A stretch of 64,000 nt of DNA. Source: CAVOEB01 sp965249645. GTDB lineage: Bacteria > Pseudomonadota > Alphaproteobacteria > UBA828 > JAPUJA01. The position numbers were made by a program, and so were the translations under genes. Below the pieces are notes generated by a model. That model was given only the letters and a program-made list of their open reading frames with translations, searched no databases and was not told the origin of the DNA. Positions 7,084 through 15,757 of this stretch are shown here, in pieces. Where the stretch lies: assembly GCA_965249645.1 (NCBI GenBank), contig CBDFML010000012.1:1-64000 (forward strand), given 5' to 3'. Every line of letters starts with the position of its first letter. Positions within the stretch are counted from its first letter, which is position 1.

Positions 7084-8234
7084 CAGATTTCTCCCATGTG
7101 TACGATTTCTCCGAACGGCGGCTGGCTCACATATCCCGGCGCGGTCGTCGTTACCCAAAGGGTCGGATAGGCCGGCTCGTCGGGATAGCTCGAGCAGTAC
7201 AAATCGGTCAGATAGACCACGCAGACGGGGTCGATATCGGCCTCGTCGAGCCACTCGAACGGCGGACGGAAGTCGGTCCCGCCGCCGCCGCGCGGATGCA
7301 GCTCGATCGGTAGGTCATGCGGTGAGAACGTCTCCGCGTTGCGCAGCCGCGAATCGCAATAGAGGACGTGGATTTCTTCCGGCGTGCAGTCCTCGAGGAT
7401 GCTGGTGATCTCGGCCGCGAACTGGTTCATCTCGGACTGCGAGACGCTGCCGCTGGTGTCGATCGCAACCGCGATCGGCGGCATCTGCTCCGAGCGGCAC
7501 GAGGGCAGGTACACGCCCTGATGCACGAAGCGCCGGTTGGGCGGGGTCCAGCGGTACTCCTGCTTCGCGGACATTTCCACGAAGCGGCGGAGGATTTCGC
7601 GCCAATCGGCCTTCGGGTGCAGCACTTCGTCGACCATGCGTGCAAGGTCGCCGGGCAGCTTGCCGGCGTTCTTGGCGATTGTCGCCGACTGCGCCATCGC
7701 CTGACGCCATTCGGCTTCGGCGGCCGCCAGTTCGGCCGGCGACGGGTTGCCCGCCTCTCCGGGGGCGTCCAGGATGCCGCCGCAGCGGCCCGGGTCCGGG
7801 TTGGGCTCGGTGCCGTCGTCTCCGTTGCCGCCCGACTGGTCCGGCGGCAACCGGTTGTAGATGGCTTCGGCGCTCATCCCCGAATAGGCCGGGTCGAGCA
7901 AGGCTTCCTCGGGCAGCGTGAAGCCGTTGTCGATCAGAACGGGGTTGATCGCGTAGTCAGCTGCGATGTTCCAGCGCTCGGCGTCGCGGCCGCCGCGGCG
8001 CGTATGGTGGTTGCAGGCCGGATGCATGACCTCGTGAGCGAGAACGCCCACGAGTTCGTCCATGCTGAGGCCGTCAACGAACGAGGGGTTGAAGTAGACG
8101 TCGCGGCCGTTCGTCGCCATGGTCTCGATGGCGGGGTTCTCGATCAGGCCCATGCGCAGCGCCAGCGAGCCGAAGAACGGCTGAGACAACACGAGGCGGG
8201 TCCGCGCCTTGGTGAGTTTCGTCTTGGTTTCCAT
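7083..8234 (-). CDS. Putative metallopeptidase with C-terminal VWA-like domain
   Basis: This protein of 383 residues combines two parts. The N-terminal part has a zinc-peptidase motif HEVMH (67-71) in a DUF2201-type domain. The C-terminal part is VWA-like with a metal-binding AIDTSGSVS motif. A proline-rich linker separates them. Proteins of this architecture partner with MoxR/CobS-type AAA+ ATPases, and one lies two genes upstream in the same operon. It may act as the adaptor or substrate-handling half of such a machine. Its role in a phage is unknown. Confidence 0.85.
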   Translation of the reverse strand: METKTKLTKARTRLVLSQPFFGSLALRMGLIENPAIETMATNGRDVYFNPSFVDGLSMDELVGVLAHEVMHPACNHHTRRGGRDAERWNIAADYAINPVLIDNGFTLPEEALLDPAYSGMSAEAIYNRLPPDQSGGNGDDGTEPNPDPGRCGGILDAPGEAGNPSPAELAAAEAEWRQAMAQSATIAKNAGKLPGDLARMVDEVLHPKADWREILRRFVEMSAKQEYRWTPPNRRFVHQGVYLPSCRSEQMPPIAVAIDTSGSVSQSEMNQFAAEITSILEDCTPEEIHVLYCDSRLRNAETFSPHDLPIELHPRGGGGTDFRPPFEWLDEADIDPVCVVYLTDLYCSSYPDEPAYPTLWVTTTAPGYVSQPPFGEIVHMGEI

Positions 8235-8246
8235 GTCTCGTTCTCC

Positions 8247-9110
8247 TTAGCTCACGTAGCCGGACATCGCGTCGAGGATCCGTTCGGCGTCGTTCGATTG
8301 CTTCTCACGGGCGGCCTTGTCGAAGTCCTTCGAGTTCGGCCGCAGCACGGACGGATCGTTCGAGCAGAGCTTCGCGGCCACGTCCTGACGCATCCGCTCG
8401 AGCTGCGGGTCGTCCGCGATATTGAGCTTCGGCAGCAGGTCCACGAGATCGCGCAGGTTGCCGACCAGCGTGTCGTGGAAACGGTTGTCCGCGTCGGACA
8501 GCCGCTCGGTCATGTGCTCGACCGATTTGTAAAGCCGCTTCCAGCACTCGTCGGTCGCATCGTGCAGGATGTTGCGGGTTCGCGACTCGATGTCCGCCTG
8601 GATGCGCTGGACTTCGGAGGCGTTGAGACTGACCCGGAAGTCGTCGGAATCCGGCAGCGGACTGACGATGGTCTCGAAGTCGAACCGCGACCTGATCTCA
8701 TAAACGTCGGGATAGTCGTCCGAGTCGAACATGCCGCCTAGCGCGGCCTTCGCATCGTTCACGTATTGGACGTAGTTGCGCTCGAACGCGTCCGCCGCCG
8801 CATCGAACTCGGTCTTGAAGCAGCGTTGCTCGTTCATGTAGTCGAAATACGCCGCCGCCGGCAGGATGCGGGCGCCCCAATCTTCCCACGACAGCGTGTG
8901 GTCGTAATGGTGCGTCCGGGCTTGGTTGGTGACCCGGTTCACGTCGGCCAACGCGGCCTTGGCGACCAGGCTCTTGTTCCAGCGGCCGGCGTCGGTGCTG
9001 GCCTTATGCTGATCCAGGACCTCTTGGGTCACCTTCTTGTCGAACTTGCGGCCCGACCAGACGTTGACCGCCTGGCGCACCAGCATGGCTTTTTCCGTAA
9101 GGTTGTTCAT
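8247..9110 (-). CDS. DUF3150-like protein of the MoxR/VWA operon
   Basis: The product is about 287 residues, starting MNNLTEKAMLVRQAVNVWSG, mainly helical and charged. A central WEDWGARILPAAAYFDY segment is followed by coiled-coil-like stretches. Such DUF3150-like proteins sit between a MoxR ATPase and a VWA protein in phages and plasmids, as here. The start at 9110 lies 23 bases after the ATPase stop. Its role in the complex is unknown. Confidence 0.7.
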   Translation of the reverse strand: MNNLTEKAMLVRQAVNVWSGRKFDKKVTQEVLDQHKASTDAGRWNKSLVAKAALADVNRVTNQARTHHYDHTLSWEDWGARILPAAAYFDYMNEQRCFKTEFDAAADAFERNYVQYVNDAKAALGGMFDSDDYPDVYEIRSRFDFETIVSPLPDSDDFRVSLNASEVQRIQADIESRTRNILHDATDECWKRLYKSVEHMTERLSDADNRFHDTLVGNLRDLVDLLPKLNIADDPQLERMRQDVAAKLCSNDPSVLRPNSKDFDKAAREKQSNDAERILDAMSGYVS

Positions 9111-9133
9111 GGCCTCTCTCCTGACACTCTCGG

Positions 9134-10144
9134 TTACGACATGATCTCGTGATGCTCGGCCACCCATTCGATGTAGGCGCGGGTGTCGGCCACGGCCGGG
9201 TCGCGGTCGAGCGCGTCCTTGACCAGCAGAACGCTGAACTCGTCGGGCAACCGGTTCGCATATGTGACGACCCGGTCCATGTTGTTCTCGGTCGCCTTGC
9301 GGGCGAGTGCGGTCGAGATCGCGTAGAGCGTCGCGGCCTCTTCGGGGATGTCTCCCTTCTCCGGGTTCATCAAGATCGTGTCCGGGCTCTGGATCGAGCG
9401 GGCGATCTTGAGGAAGCCCATGAACTCGGCCGCCGCGCCTTCGCCGACGGCGCCGGCGATTAGCGGATACTCGATGCCGTTGGTGACCGAGCCGGAGCCG
9501 ACGATGTTGCTCACGAACTCCCACGACCGGGGGGTCGGAAACGCCTTCTCCGACCGCTTCGGATCGAAGTCGTGCAGCAGCTCGTCACGGAAGCGCAGAA
9601 AGGCGATCACTTCGGTGGCGATACCGTGCTTCGTCGCCCACTTCGTCCAGTCGTCAAGATCGACGCCGAAGTCCAGATGCACGAACCGGTTAGTCAGCGG
9701 TGAGGGCATGCGGTGGACGACGCCGCGGTCGCTCTCGCGGTTCCCGGCCGCGATGATGGTCCAGCCCTCGGGCAGCTCGTATTCGCCGAGCTTGCGATCA
9801 AGGATCAGTTGATAGCAGGCCGCCTGGGTCAGCTGCGGCGCGGCCGTCAGCTCGTCCAGGAACAGGATGCCCTTGCCCTTGCGGGGCAGGAACTCGGGCA
9901 CCGCCCAATGGGCACGCCCGTCGCCGTTGATGTGCGGCAGGCCGCGCAGGTCGACCGGGTCGAGCAGGATGGCCCGAACGTCGCGCAGCTCGAATTTGCC
10001 ATCGTCCGCGACTTGCTTGACGATCGCTGACTTGCCGACGCCGGGTGGGCCCCAGATCATGATCGGCTGCTTGATGCCGACCAGGACGCCCAGGGCCTCG
10101 GACACCTGCGATGGTTTGAGTGTGTGGTTTGATGCTATGGTCAC
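9134..10144 (-). CDS. MoxR/CobS-type AAA+ ATPase
   Basis: The product is about 336 residues from a GTG start at 10144, chosen because GGAGAAGCAAA precedes it. Walker A is GPPGVGKS (32-39). Walker B is ILFLDEL in the low 90s. An AAGNRESDRG sensor region follows and then an Arg-containing MPSPLTNRF segment. It resembles the MoxR/CobS branch, whose members remodel or load protein partners together with VWA proteins. The VWA and DUF3150-like genes lie directly downstream. Confidence 0.87.
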   Translation of the reverse strand: MTIASNHTLKPSQVSEALGVLVGIKQPIMIWGPPGVGKSAIVKQVADDGKFELRDVRAILLDPVDLRGLPHINGDGRAHWAVPEFLPRKGKGILFLDELTAAPQLTQAACYQLILDRKLGEYELPEGWTIIAAGNRESDRGVVHRMPSPLTNRFVHLDFGVDLDDWTKWATKHGIATEVIAFLRFRDELLHDFDPKRSEKAFPTPRSWEFVSNIVGSGSVTNGIEYPLIAGAVGEGAAAEFMGFLKIARSIQSPDTILMNPEKGDIPEEAATLYAISTALARKATENNMDRVVTYANRLPDEFSVLLVKDALDRDPAVADTRAYIEWVAEHHEIMS

Positions 10145-10217
10145 TTTGCTTCTCCTTTTGGGGGGTTGCATCGCCCCCGGCACCTGGTTTTCCAGCTTCG
10201 GTGTCGGGGGCTCCTTT

Positions 10218-10439
10218 CTAGCTGAGCACGTACAGGCAGGCGCATCCCTTCGGCGCCGCCGCTCGCGCCAGTCGGCACGCTTCCGTGAATGTGAGGTTAT
10301 GGAACACGGCGACTTCGTCGCGGTTCGCGATCTGCTCACTGGTCGGGGCTCGGTGTGGACTGAAAAACCATGTCCCGCGTTCGCGAGGGCTTCGACCGTG
10401 AGCGGCCAGATAAACCGATTTGTCGATGCGGATTGTCAT
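10218..10439 (-). CDS. Hypothetical small phage protein, 73 aa
   Basis: This reads MTIRIDKSVYLAAHGRSPRE and has a good ribosome binding site (AAAGGAGCCGAGTAA before ATG). There is no recognisable domain; the C-terminus has two Cys residues (KGCACLYVL). It is the second gene of the minus-strand operon. Confidence 0.6.
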   Translation of the reverse strand: MTIRIDKSVYLAAHGRSPRERGTWFFSPHRAPTSEQIANRDEVAVFHNLTFTEACRLARAAAPKGCACLYVLS

Positions 10440-10484
10440 TTACTCGGCTCCTTTTGTTGGGGGGGGCAGGGCTCTTCGCTTCGA

Positions 10485-10724
10485 TTACTCGTCGTCATCG
10501 TCGCAGGGAGCCTCTTCGAAACTGATCATTTCGATGATCGGCACTATGTGTTTGATGGCCCCGTAGAGCCGCTGAACGTGGCTCTCATTGACCTGTTCGA
10601 TGTCGATGCCGAATTGCGTGACGCAGAGCGCCTTGAATTGATCGACCAGGGCTTCGAACTCACCGGCCGCCGCTACGAAATTGTGGGTGGTGGTCTTTTG
10701 TATTTCATTTTCGGAAGCAACCAT
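10485..10724 (-). CDS. Hypothetical small acidic protein, first gene of the operon
   Basis: The start at 10724 follows AAAGGAGAAAAAA, a strong ribosome binding site. The protein of 79 residues is helical and ends in an acidic DDDDE tail. It is the first gene after the promoter at 10763-10790. No domain is recognised. Confidence 0.65.
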   Translation of the reverse strand: MVASENEIQKTTTHNFVAAAGEFEALVDQFKALCVTQFGIDIEQVNESHVQRLYGAIKHIVPIIEMISFEEAPCDDDDE

Positions 10725-10762
10725 TTTTTTCTCCTTTGCGGGGGGTCTTTTTGACAAGGTTT

Positions 10763-10790
10763 ATTCTATAGAACTACTTCCCGGCGTCAA
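10763..10790 (-). promoter_or_regulatory. Promoter of the MoxR/VWA operon
   Basis: On the minus strand TTGACG (10785-10790) is followed by a 16-base spacer and TAGAAT (10763-10768). It sits about 40 bases upstream of the ATG at 10724 in an AT-rich island, as expected for a sigma-70 promoter. Confidence 0.6.
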
Positions 10791-10832
10791 GTAAAAAGAC
10801 AATAAAAACAACGACTTAGGAGGTTTTTTTTC

Positions 10833-12143
10833 ATGTTCACGGGAGCGGTTCCGCGCGCCGTCGTCGAGCAGATTCTTCGCACGGTGGATTTCGGCGCTTG
10901 GGGCGACGTCCATGTGTGCTGCTCGGGGTCGTTTCGGGTTGATCGCGCCATCAAGGAACGCCACTCGAACGCCCGAATACACTCCAACGATGTCTCGCTG
11001 CTCAGCTGCGGGCTCGGCGCGTTGGCCACGGGCCAGACGTTCCCGCTCTCGTTTCGCGGGCGGCTCGACTTTGTCGAGGCCGAAGTCGGTTCGTTCGCGG
11101 AGCGCGTCGCCGCGGTCCTGGTTGCGTTGGAGATGGCGCAGCACAAGGGCGACAACGCGCACGCGATCACTCATTTCCGGCACTACCGGAAAAACTTCGA
11201 ACGGTATCTCGAGAGCGCGGCGGCCAGACTCGCGAAGTTCCTCGATGGCCTGGAGATCGAGAGCTTCACGCCCGGCGACTTCCGGGTTCATGCGAAGCAG
11301 GCAGCGGAGGCGGGCGGCGGGATCGCGGCTTTCCCACCGACCTACAAGGGGGGCTATGAGCGGCTCTATCGCTTCGTCGACGACAACGTGGACTGGGCGG
11401 CGCCTGCTTACCGCGTCTGGGACCCGGACGATCTGGAGGGCTGGATCGTGGAACTCGACGGGCTCGGCGTTCGCTATTGCGTGATCGCGGACAAGGCGCT
11501 TCCTGGGCACACGCCCGCGACGGTCTACCGGAACATGACCAACAAGCCGGTCTATACCTACGCCGGCAACGCGGCCTCATCCGTGCGGCGGCACGGACAC
11601 CGGTCCGAGCCGTTCCGCTACACACCCGTCGACGTTCACGCGCTGGGCCCGAAAGCCGAAGTCAAGATCGTCCCGACGACAGCGCAGCACATGAACTTTC
11701 TGAAGGACCGCTATCTGGCCAAGGGGATCATCCACGTCGCCGGGATGTTGAACTATCTGGTCTACCTCGACGGCCGCCTCGCCGGCGGCTTCATCTTCAC
11801 CCGCGACAAGGGCGGGGGGCCCGACCGGGTCTACCTGCTTTCCGACTTCGCCATCGCACGCGGGCGCAAGCTCTCGAAGCTGATCGCCATGCTGGCGACC
11901 TGCCGGGCGGTGATCCGCGAGATCGAGCGCAGGCTGATCGTTCGCGTTGAGGGCATCTACACGACGGCCTTCACCGACCGACCGGTGTCGATGAAGTACC
12001 GCGGCATCTTCGATCTCGTAGGACGCAAGCCCGGAGCACTCAACTATGTCTCAATCGTCCGCGAGCGAACGCCCAACGACGTCTACCGCAACTGGTTCCG
12101 GCGCTACGCTGGTAACACGCAGTCGGCGCGTCAAGCTGCGTGA
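10833..12143 (+). CDS. Putative antirestriction/DNA-modification protein (methyltransferase-like N-domain, GNAT/Mom-like C-domain)
   Basis: The 436-residue protein has a strong upstream site (TAGGAGG). The N-terminal half carries VCCSGSF (about 28-34) and HSNDVS (about 50-55). That pattern resembles the phage family called putative antirestriction adenine methyltransferases. The C-terminal half (VYLLSDFAIARGRKLSKLIAML) looks like a GNAT fold of the kind used by phage Mom to modify adenine. The two-domain reading is inference. It overlaps the downstream ParB-like gene by 98 bases and stands just before the packaging genes. Confidence 0.6.
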   Translation: MFTGAVPRAVVEQILRTVDFGAWGDVHVCCSGSFRVDRAIKERHSNARIHSNDVSLLSCGLGALATGQTFPLSFRGRLDFVEAEVGSFAERVAAVLVALEMAQHKGDNAHAITHFRHYRKNFERYLESAAARLAKFLDGLEIESFTPGDFRVHAKQAAEAGGGIAAFPPTYKGGYERLYRFVDDNVDWAAPAYRVWDPDDLEGWIVELDGLGVRYCVIADKALPGHTPATVYRNMTNKPVYTYAGNAASSVRRHGHRSEPFRYTPVDVHALGPKAEVKIVPTTAQHMNFLKDRYLAKGIIHVAGMLNYLVYLDGRLAGGFIFTRDKGGGPDRVYLLSDFAIARGRKLSKLIAMLATCRAVIREIERRLIVRVEGIYTTAFTDRPVSMKYRGIFDLVGRKPGALNYVSIVRERTPNDVYRNWFRRYAGNTQSARQAA

Positions 12144-12834
12144 ATTGGCGCTGCTGGAGAAGAACGCGCGCTACATGACCGATGCCATGTTCTCCCAGCT
12201 GGTCGAGAACATACGCCGCGATGGCTGTCTCACCAGCGTGCCGCTGGTCTGTGAGACAGACGACGGCAAGCTCGAGGTCTTGTCCGGCAACCACCGCGTC
12301 ATGGCGGCGATCAAGGCCGGCCTCGAGGAGGCCGACGTCATGGAGATCACCACGCCGCTCGACCGCGAGCAGCGGATCGCCATTCAGCTCTCGCACAACG
12401 CCATTGAGGGGCAGGACGATCCGAACATGCTGGCTGAGCTGTGGGCCAATCTCGATTTTGCCTACAAGGAATATTCGGGGCTCACCGAGGAGGACCTCGC
12501 CGGCATCACCGAGATCGACGCAACCGGGATCAGCGTCGAGGCGCCGAAGTACGAGGAAATCAACCTGACCTTTCTGCCGGAGGAAAAGGAAGCCTTCGTC
12601 ACGCTGCTCGATCGCATGCAGAAGGCCAAGACAGAAGCGCGCTGGATCGTCGCCCACTATGACGACTTCGCCCGTCTGTTCGACGCCATCATCGCGGTCA
12701 AATCTAAGCTCGACATCCACAACGGCGCCGTCGCGCTCCGCGTCATGGCGGATCTGGCGATGGAGCGGTTGTCAGAGGCCGAGAGCGCAAAAAGGGGGTC
12801 CTTACCAGGCCCGAAAGGTAAAGGGGTGGGCTGA
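12046..12834 (+). CDS. ParB-like nuclease/partition-domain protein
   Basis: The product is 262 residues, with GGAGCACTCAACT before the ATG at 12046. Residues 27-95 match the ParB N-terminal domain, including LSGNHRVMAA (about 79-88), where phage forms often bind nucleotides or cut DNA. The C-terminal half is helical without a clear DNA-binding HTH. It sits between the putative DNA-modification gene and the cluster of GGTGCGCACC palindromes, so a packaging-initiation or antirestriction role is possible but not shown. Confidence 0.8.
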   Translation: MSQSSASERPTTSTATGSGATLVTRSRRVKLRELALLEKNARYMTDAMFSQLVENIRRDGCLTSVPLVCETDDGKLEVLSGNHRVMAAIKAGLEEADVMEITTPLDREQRIAIQLSHNAIEGQDDPNMLAELWANLDFAYKEYSGLTEEDLAGITEIDATGISVEAPKYEEINLTFLPEEKEAFVTLLDRMQKAKTEARWIVAHYDDFARLFDAIIAVKSKLDIHNGAVALRVMADLAMERLSEAESAKRGSLPGPKGKGVG

Positions 12835-12869
12835 GTGTGACGGTTTTCTAGTGTTAGGGCTCGATTTTG

Positions 12870-13026
12870 GGTGCGCAGTGCGCACTCAGGTGCGCACCCG
12901 TATCGCCAAAAAGTCCAGCAAAACCGCGGCCTTCAGCCCGCACGCGGGTGCGCACCTGTAACGCGGAACTTGGGGTGCGCACCTTGAACGGGGTGCGCAC
13001 CTCGAGTGCGTCGCCGGGTACGCACC
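12870..13026. repeat. Cluster of GGTGCGCACC palindromes before the terminase genes
   Basis: Perfect copies of the 10-bp palindrome start at 12889, 12947, 12974 and 12992. One-mismatch or half copies start at 12870, 12878 and 13017. The spacing ranges from about 18 to 58 bases. The cluster fills the gap between the ParB-like gene and the terminase small subunit, the usual place for cos/pac recognition sequences. Confidence 0.75.
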
Positions 13027-13039
13027 TTGGGGGTCCGAC

Positions 13040-13576
13040 ATGGGCGTTTCGATCCGTGAATATGCCCGCCACCGCGGCGTCGCCGAATCGACGGTGCGCA
13101 AGGCGCTTCGGAGCGCGCGCATCGCGGCCGAGGCCGACGGCACCATCGAGCCCGGGACGGCCGACGCCGCGTGGGCCCGGAACACCAACGCCGCCAAGCG
13201 GCGCAAGCGCAAGGCGGTGCCGAAGGCGGCGGTCAAGGCGGCGCGCGAGACCCTGCAGGAAAGCGGCCAGCGTCCCGCCGGCGCCGGCATGACCTTCATG
13301 GAGGCGCGCACCGCGAGCGAGGTGCTCAAGGTCCAGATCGCGCGCATCAATCTCCAGCGCTTGAAGGGCGAGGTCATCGATAGGGCCCGCGCCATCGCGC
13401 ACGCGTTCCGCTTCGCCCGCGAGGTGCGCGATGCGTGGCTCAACTGGCCGGCGCGGGTCTCGGCGTTGATGGCGGCTGATCTCGGGGTCGATGCGCACAC
13501 CATGCACACGGCGCTGGAAAAACATGTCCGACAACATCTCGACGAGCTCGCGGAGGTCGAGCCGCGCCTTTCCTGA
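13040..13576 (+). CDS. Terminase small subunit (Nu1-like)
   Basis: The 178-residue protein begins with a winged-HTH-like DNA-binding segment (IREYARHRGVAESTVRKALRS), followed by a basic linker (AAKRRKRKAVPKAAVKAA) and a helical C-terminus. This matches lambda Nu1-type packaging proteins, which recognise cos DNA and recruit the large subunit. The large subunit gene overlaps its 3' end. The palindrome cluster just upstream is a candidate binding region. Confidence 0.82.
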   Translation: MGVSIREYARHRGVAESTVRKALRSARIAAEADGTIEPGTADAAWARNTNAAKRRKRKAVPKAAVKAARETLQESGQRPAGAGMTFMEARTASEVLKVQIARINLQRLKGEVIDRARAIAHAFRFAREVRDAWLNWPARVSALMAADLGVDAHTMHTALEKHVRQHLDELAEVEPRLS

Positions 13577-15539
13577 GACCTACGACGGTGCGGAGGCGTT
13601 CGAAGGAGCTCTCCGCGGCGGGCTGACACCGGACCCTCTGCTGAGCGTCTCGGAGTGGGCCGACAGGCACCGGGTGCTGTCACAGCGCGCCGCATCGGAG
13701 CCCGGCCGCTGGCGCACCAGCCGCACGCCTTATCTCAAGGAGATCATGGACTGCCTCTCGCCCGCCTCGAAGGTCGAGCGGGTGGTGTTCATGAAGGGCT
13801 CGCAGATCGGCGGCACCGAATGCGGCAACAACTGGATCGGCTACGTGATCCACCAGGCGCCGGGGCCGATGATGGCGGTCGCGCCGACCGTCGAGCTCGC
13901 CAAGCGCAACTCGAAGCAGCGCATCGAGCCTCAGATCGAGGACAGCCCGGTCCTGCGCGACCGTGTGAAGCCGGCGCGCTCGCGCGATTCGGGCAACACG
14001 ATCCTGTCGAAGGACTTTCCCGGCGGCGTCCTGGTGCTGACCGGGGCCAACTCGGCGGTGGGCCTGCGCTCGATGCCGGCCCGCTACCTGTTCCTCGACG
14101 AGGTCGACGGCTATCCGGGCGACGTCGAGGGCGAGGGCGATCCGATCCTGCTCGCCGAGCGGCGGGCCTCGACCTTTCAGCGGCGCAAGGTGCTTCTGGT
14201 GTCGACACCGAAGATCAAGGGCCTCTCTCGCATCGAGCACGAATACGAGGCCTCCGACCGGCGACGCTACTTCGTACCATGTCCCGAGTGCGGGGAGTAT
14301 CAGACGCTCCGGTTCGAATGCCTCATCTGGCCGAAAGGCAAGCCGGAGCAGGCGGCCTACCGTTGCGCATACTGTGGCTCGTTGATTGAGGAGCACTGCA
14401 AGACCGCGATGTTGGAGGCCGGCGAGTGGCGGCCAACGGCGTCGGAGACGGACGGAGGCCCGAGCCCGGACGCCGTCGGGAACAGCGGCAGGACCGCCGG
14501 CTTTCATCTCTCGAGCCTCTACAGCCCCGTCGGCTGGTTCTCCTGGGCCGACGCGGCAGTGCTGTTCGAGGCGTCGAAGAAGAACCCGGAACAGCTGAAA
14601 GGCTTCGTCAACACGGTCCTCGGCGAGACCTGGGTCGAGAGCGGCGAGGCGCCGGACTGGCAGCGGCTCTACGACCGCCGCGAGCGTTGGGCGCCGGGCA
14701 CGGTGCCCGCGGGTGGGCTGTTCCTGACCGCCGGCGCCGATATCCAGAAGGACCGCATCGAGGTCGATGTCTGGGCCTGGGGCCGGGGCCTGGAGAGCTG
14801 GCTGATCGACCACATCGTCATCGAAGGCGGGCCCGAGCGGGACGAATCGTGGGCCGCGCTCGACCGGCTGCTCTCTCGGGTCTGGCCGCACGAAGGAGGC
14901 GCGGCGCTGGGTCTGGCGAGGTTCGCCATCGACACCGGCTACGAGCCGATTCCGGTCTACGCCTGGGCGCGCCGCGCCGGCGTTCAGGTGGCACCGGTCA
15001 GGGGCAACAAATCCTTCGACCAGTCGAGCCCGGTCTCGGGTCCGTCATACGTGGACGCGAGCGACGGCGGCAAGAAGCTGCGCCGCGGCGCCCGGCGCTA
15101 CAGCGTCGCGGTCTCGGCCTTCAAGATCGAGACCTACCGGTTTCTGAGACTGGAACGGCCGACCGAGGAAGAGCGCGCCGGTGGCCAGGCTTACCCGCCC
15201 GGCACCGTCCATCTGCCGCACTGGGTCGAGGACGAATGGCTCAAGCAGTTCGTCGCCGAGCAGCTGGTCACGGTGCGTACGCGGCGCGGCTCGCCGCGGC
15301 ACGAATGGCGGAAGCTCAGGGAACGCAACGAGGCCTTGGACTGCCGGGTCTACGCCCGCGCCGCCGCCTGGATCGAAGGCGCCGACCGTTTCCCGGAACG
15401 CCGCTGGCGGCGCATGGAGGCAGCGCTGGAAATAGATGGCGAGACCGGGCAGGACGGCGCGAAGAACACAACGGCATCGAATCCCGGCTCCCGCCCGGCA
15501 AAACGCCGGCGCGTGACCCGCAGCAAGTGGATGGGCTGA
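13524..15539 (+). CDS. Terminase large subunit (GpA family)
   Basis: This is a lambda GpA-type packaging ATPase/nuclease of about 671 residues. A Walker A-like KGSQIGGTE lies at about 91-99 and a Walker B segment YLFLDEVDGYPGD follows. A zinc-type Cys set (CPECGE, CAYCGS) sits in the middle. A C-terminal nuclease domain starts near AGADIQKDRIEVDVWAWG. The ATG at 13524 is preferred over 13491 because the family N-terminus begins there. It overlaps the small subunit gene by 53 bases. Confidence 0.93.
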   Translation: MSDNISTSSRRSSRAFPETYDGAEAFEGALRGGLTPDPLLSVSEWADRHRVLSQRAASEPGRWRTSRTPYLKEIMDCLSPASKVERVVFMKGSQIGGTECGNNWIGYVIHQAPGPMMAVAPTVELAKRNSKQRIEPQIEDSPVLRDRVKPARSRDSGNTILSKDFPGGVLVLTGANSAVGLRSMPARYLFLDEVDGYPGDVEGEGDPILLAERRASTFQRRKVLLVSTPKIKGLSRIEHEYEASDRRRYFVPCPECGEYQTLRFECLIWPKGKPEQAAYRCAYCGSLIEEHCKTAMLEAGEWRPTASETDGGPSPDAVGNSGRTAGFHLSSLYSPVGWFSWADAAVLFEASKKNPEQLKGFVNTVLGETWVESGEAPDWQRLYDRRERWAPGTVPAGGLFLTAGADIQKDRIEVDVWAWGRGLESWLIDHIVIEGGPERDESWAALDRLLSRVWPHEGGAALGLARFAIDTGYEPIPVYAWARRAGVQVAPVRGNKSFDQSSPVSGPSYVDASDGGKKLRRGARRYSVAVSAFKIETYRFLRLERPTEEERAGGQAYPPGTVHLPHWVEDEWLKQFVAEQLVTVRTRRGSPRHEWRKLRERNEALDCRVYARAAAWIEGADRFPERRWRRMEAALEIDGETGQDGAKNTTASNPGSRPAKRRRVTRSKWMG

Positions 15540-15542
15540 GAC

Positions 15543-15755
15543 ATGGCGGACATGACCTACACCGAAGACCAGGTCCGCGCACTGCGCGAGGCGCTGACCT
15601 CGGGCGTGCTCACCGTCAGCTATGACGGCAAGAGCGTCACCTACCGCTCAATCGACGAGATCAAGGCAGCGCTGGCCGAGATCGAGAACGCCCGCGCCCG
15701 CGACGCCGGCAGGCAGGTGCGCCAGATCCGTATCGTCGGCAACAAGGGGTTTTGA
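15543..15755 (+). CDS. Head-tail joining protein gpW
   Basis: This 70-residue protein (YTEDQVRALREALTSGVLTVSYDGKSVTYRS) has the gpW pattern: a helix, a beta-hairpin and a second helix. gpW sits at the head-tail connector and helps retain DNA after packaging. It lies between terminase and portal, exactly as in lambda. Confidence 0.9.
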   Translation: MADMTYTEDQVRALREALTSGVLTVSYDGKSVTYRSIDEIKAALAEIENARARDAGRQVRQIRIVGNKGF

Positions 15756-15757
15756 GC

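Noticed and set aside
12867..13292. Plus-strand ORF through the palindrome cluster
   Set aside because: It overlaps the terminase small subunit in another frame and is Pro/Arg-rich; the repeats explain its composition.
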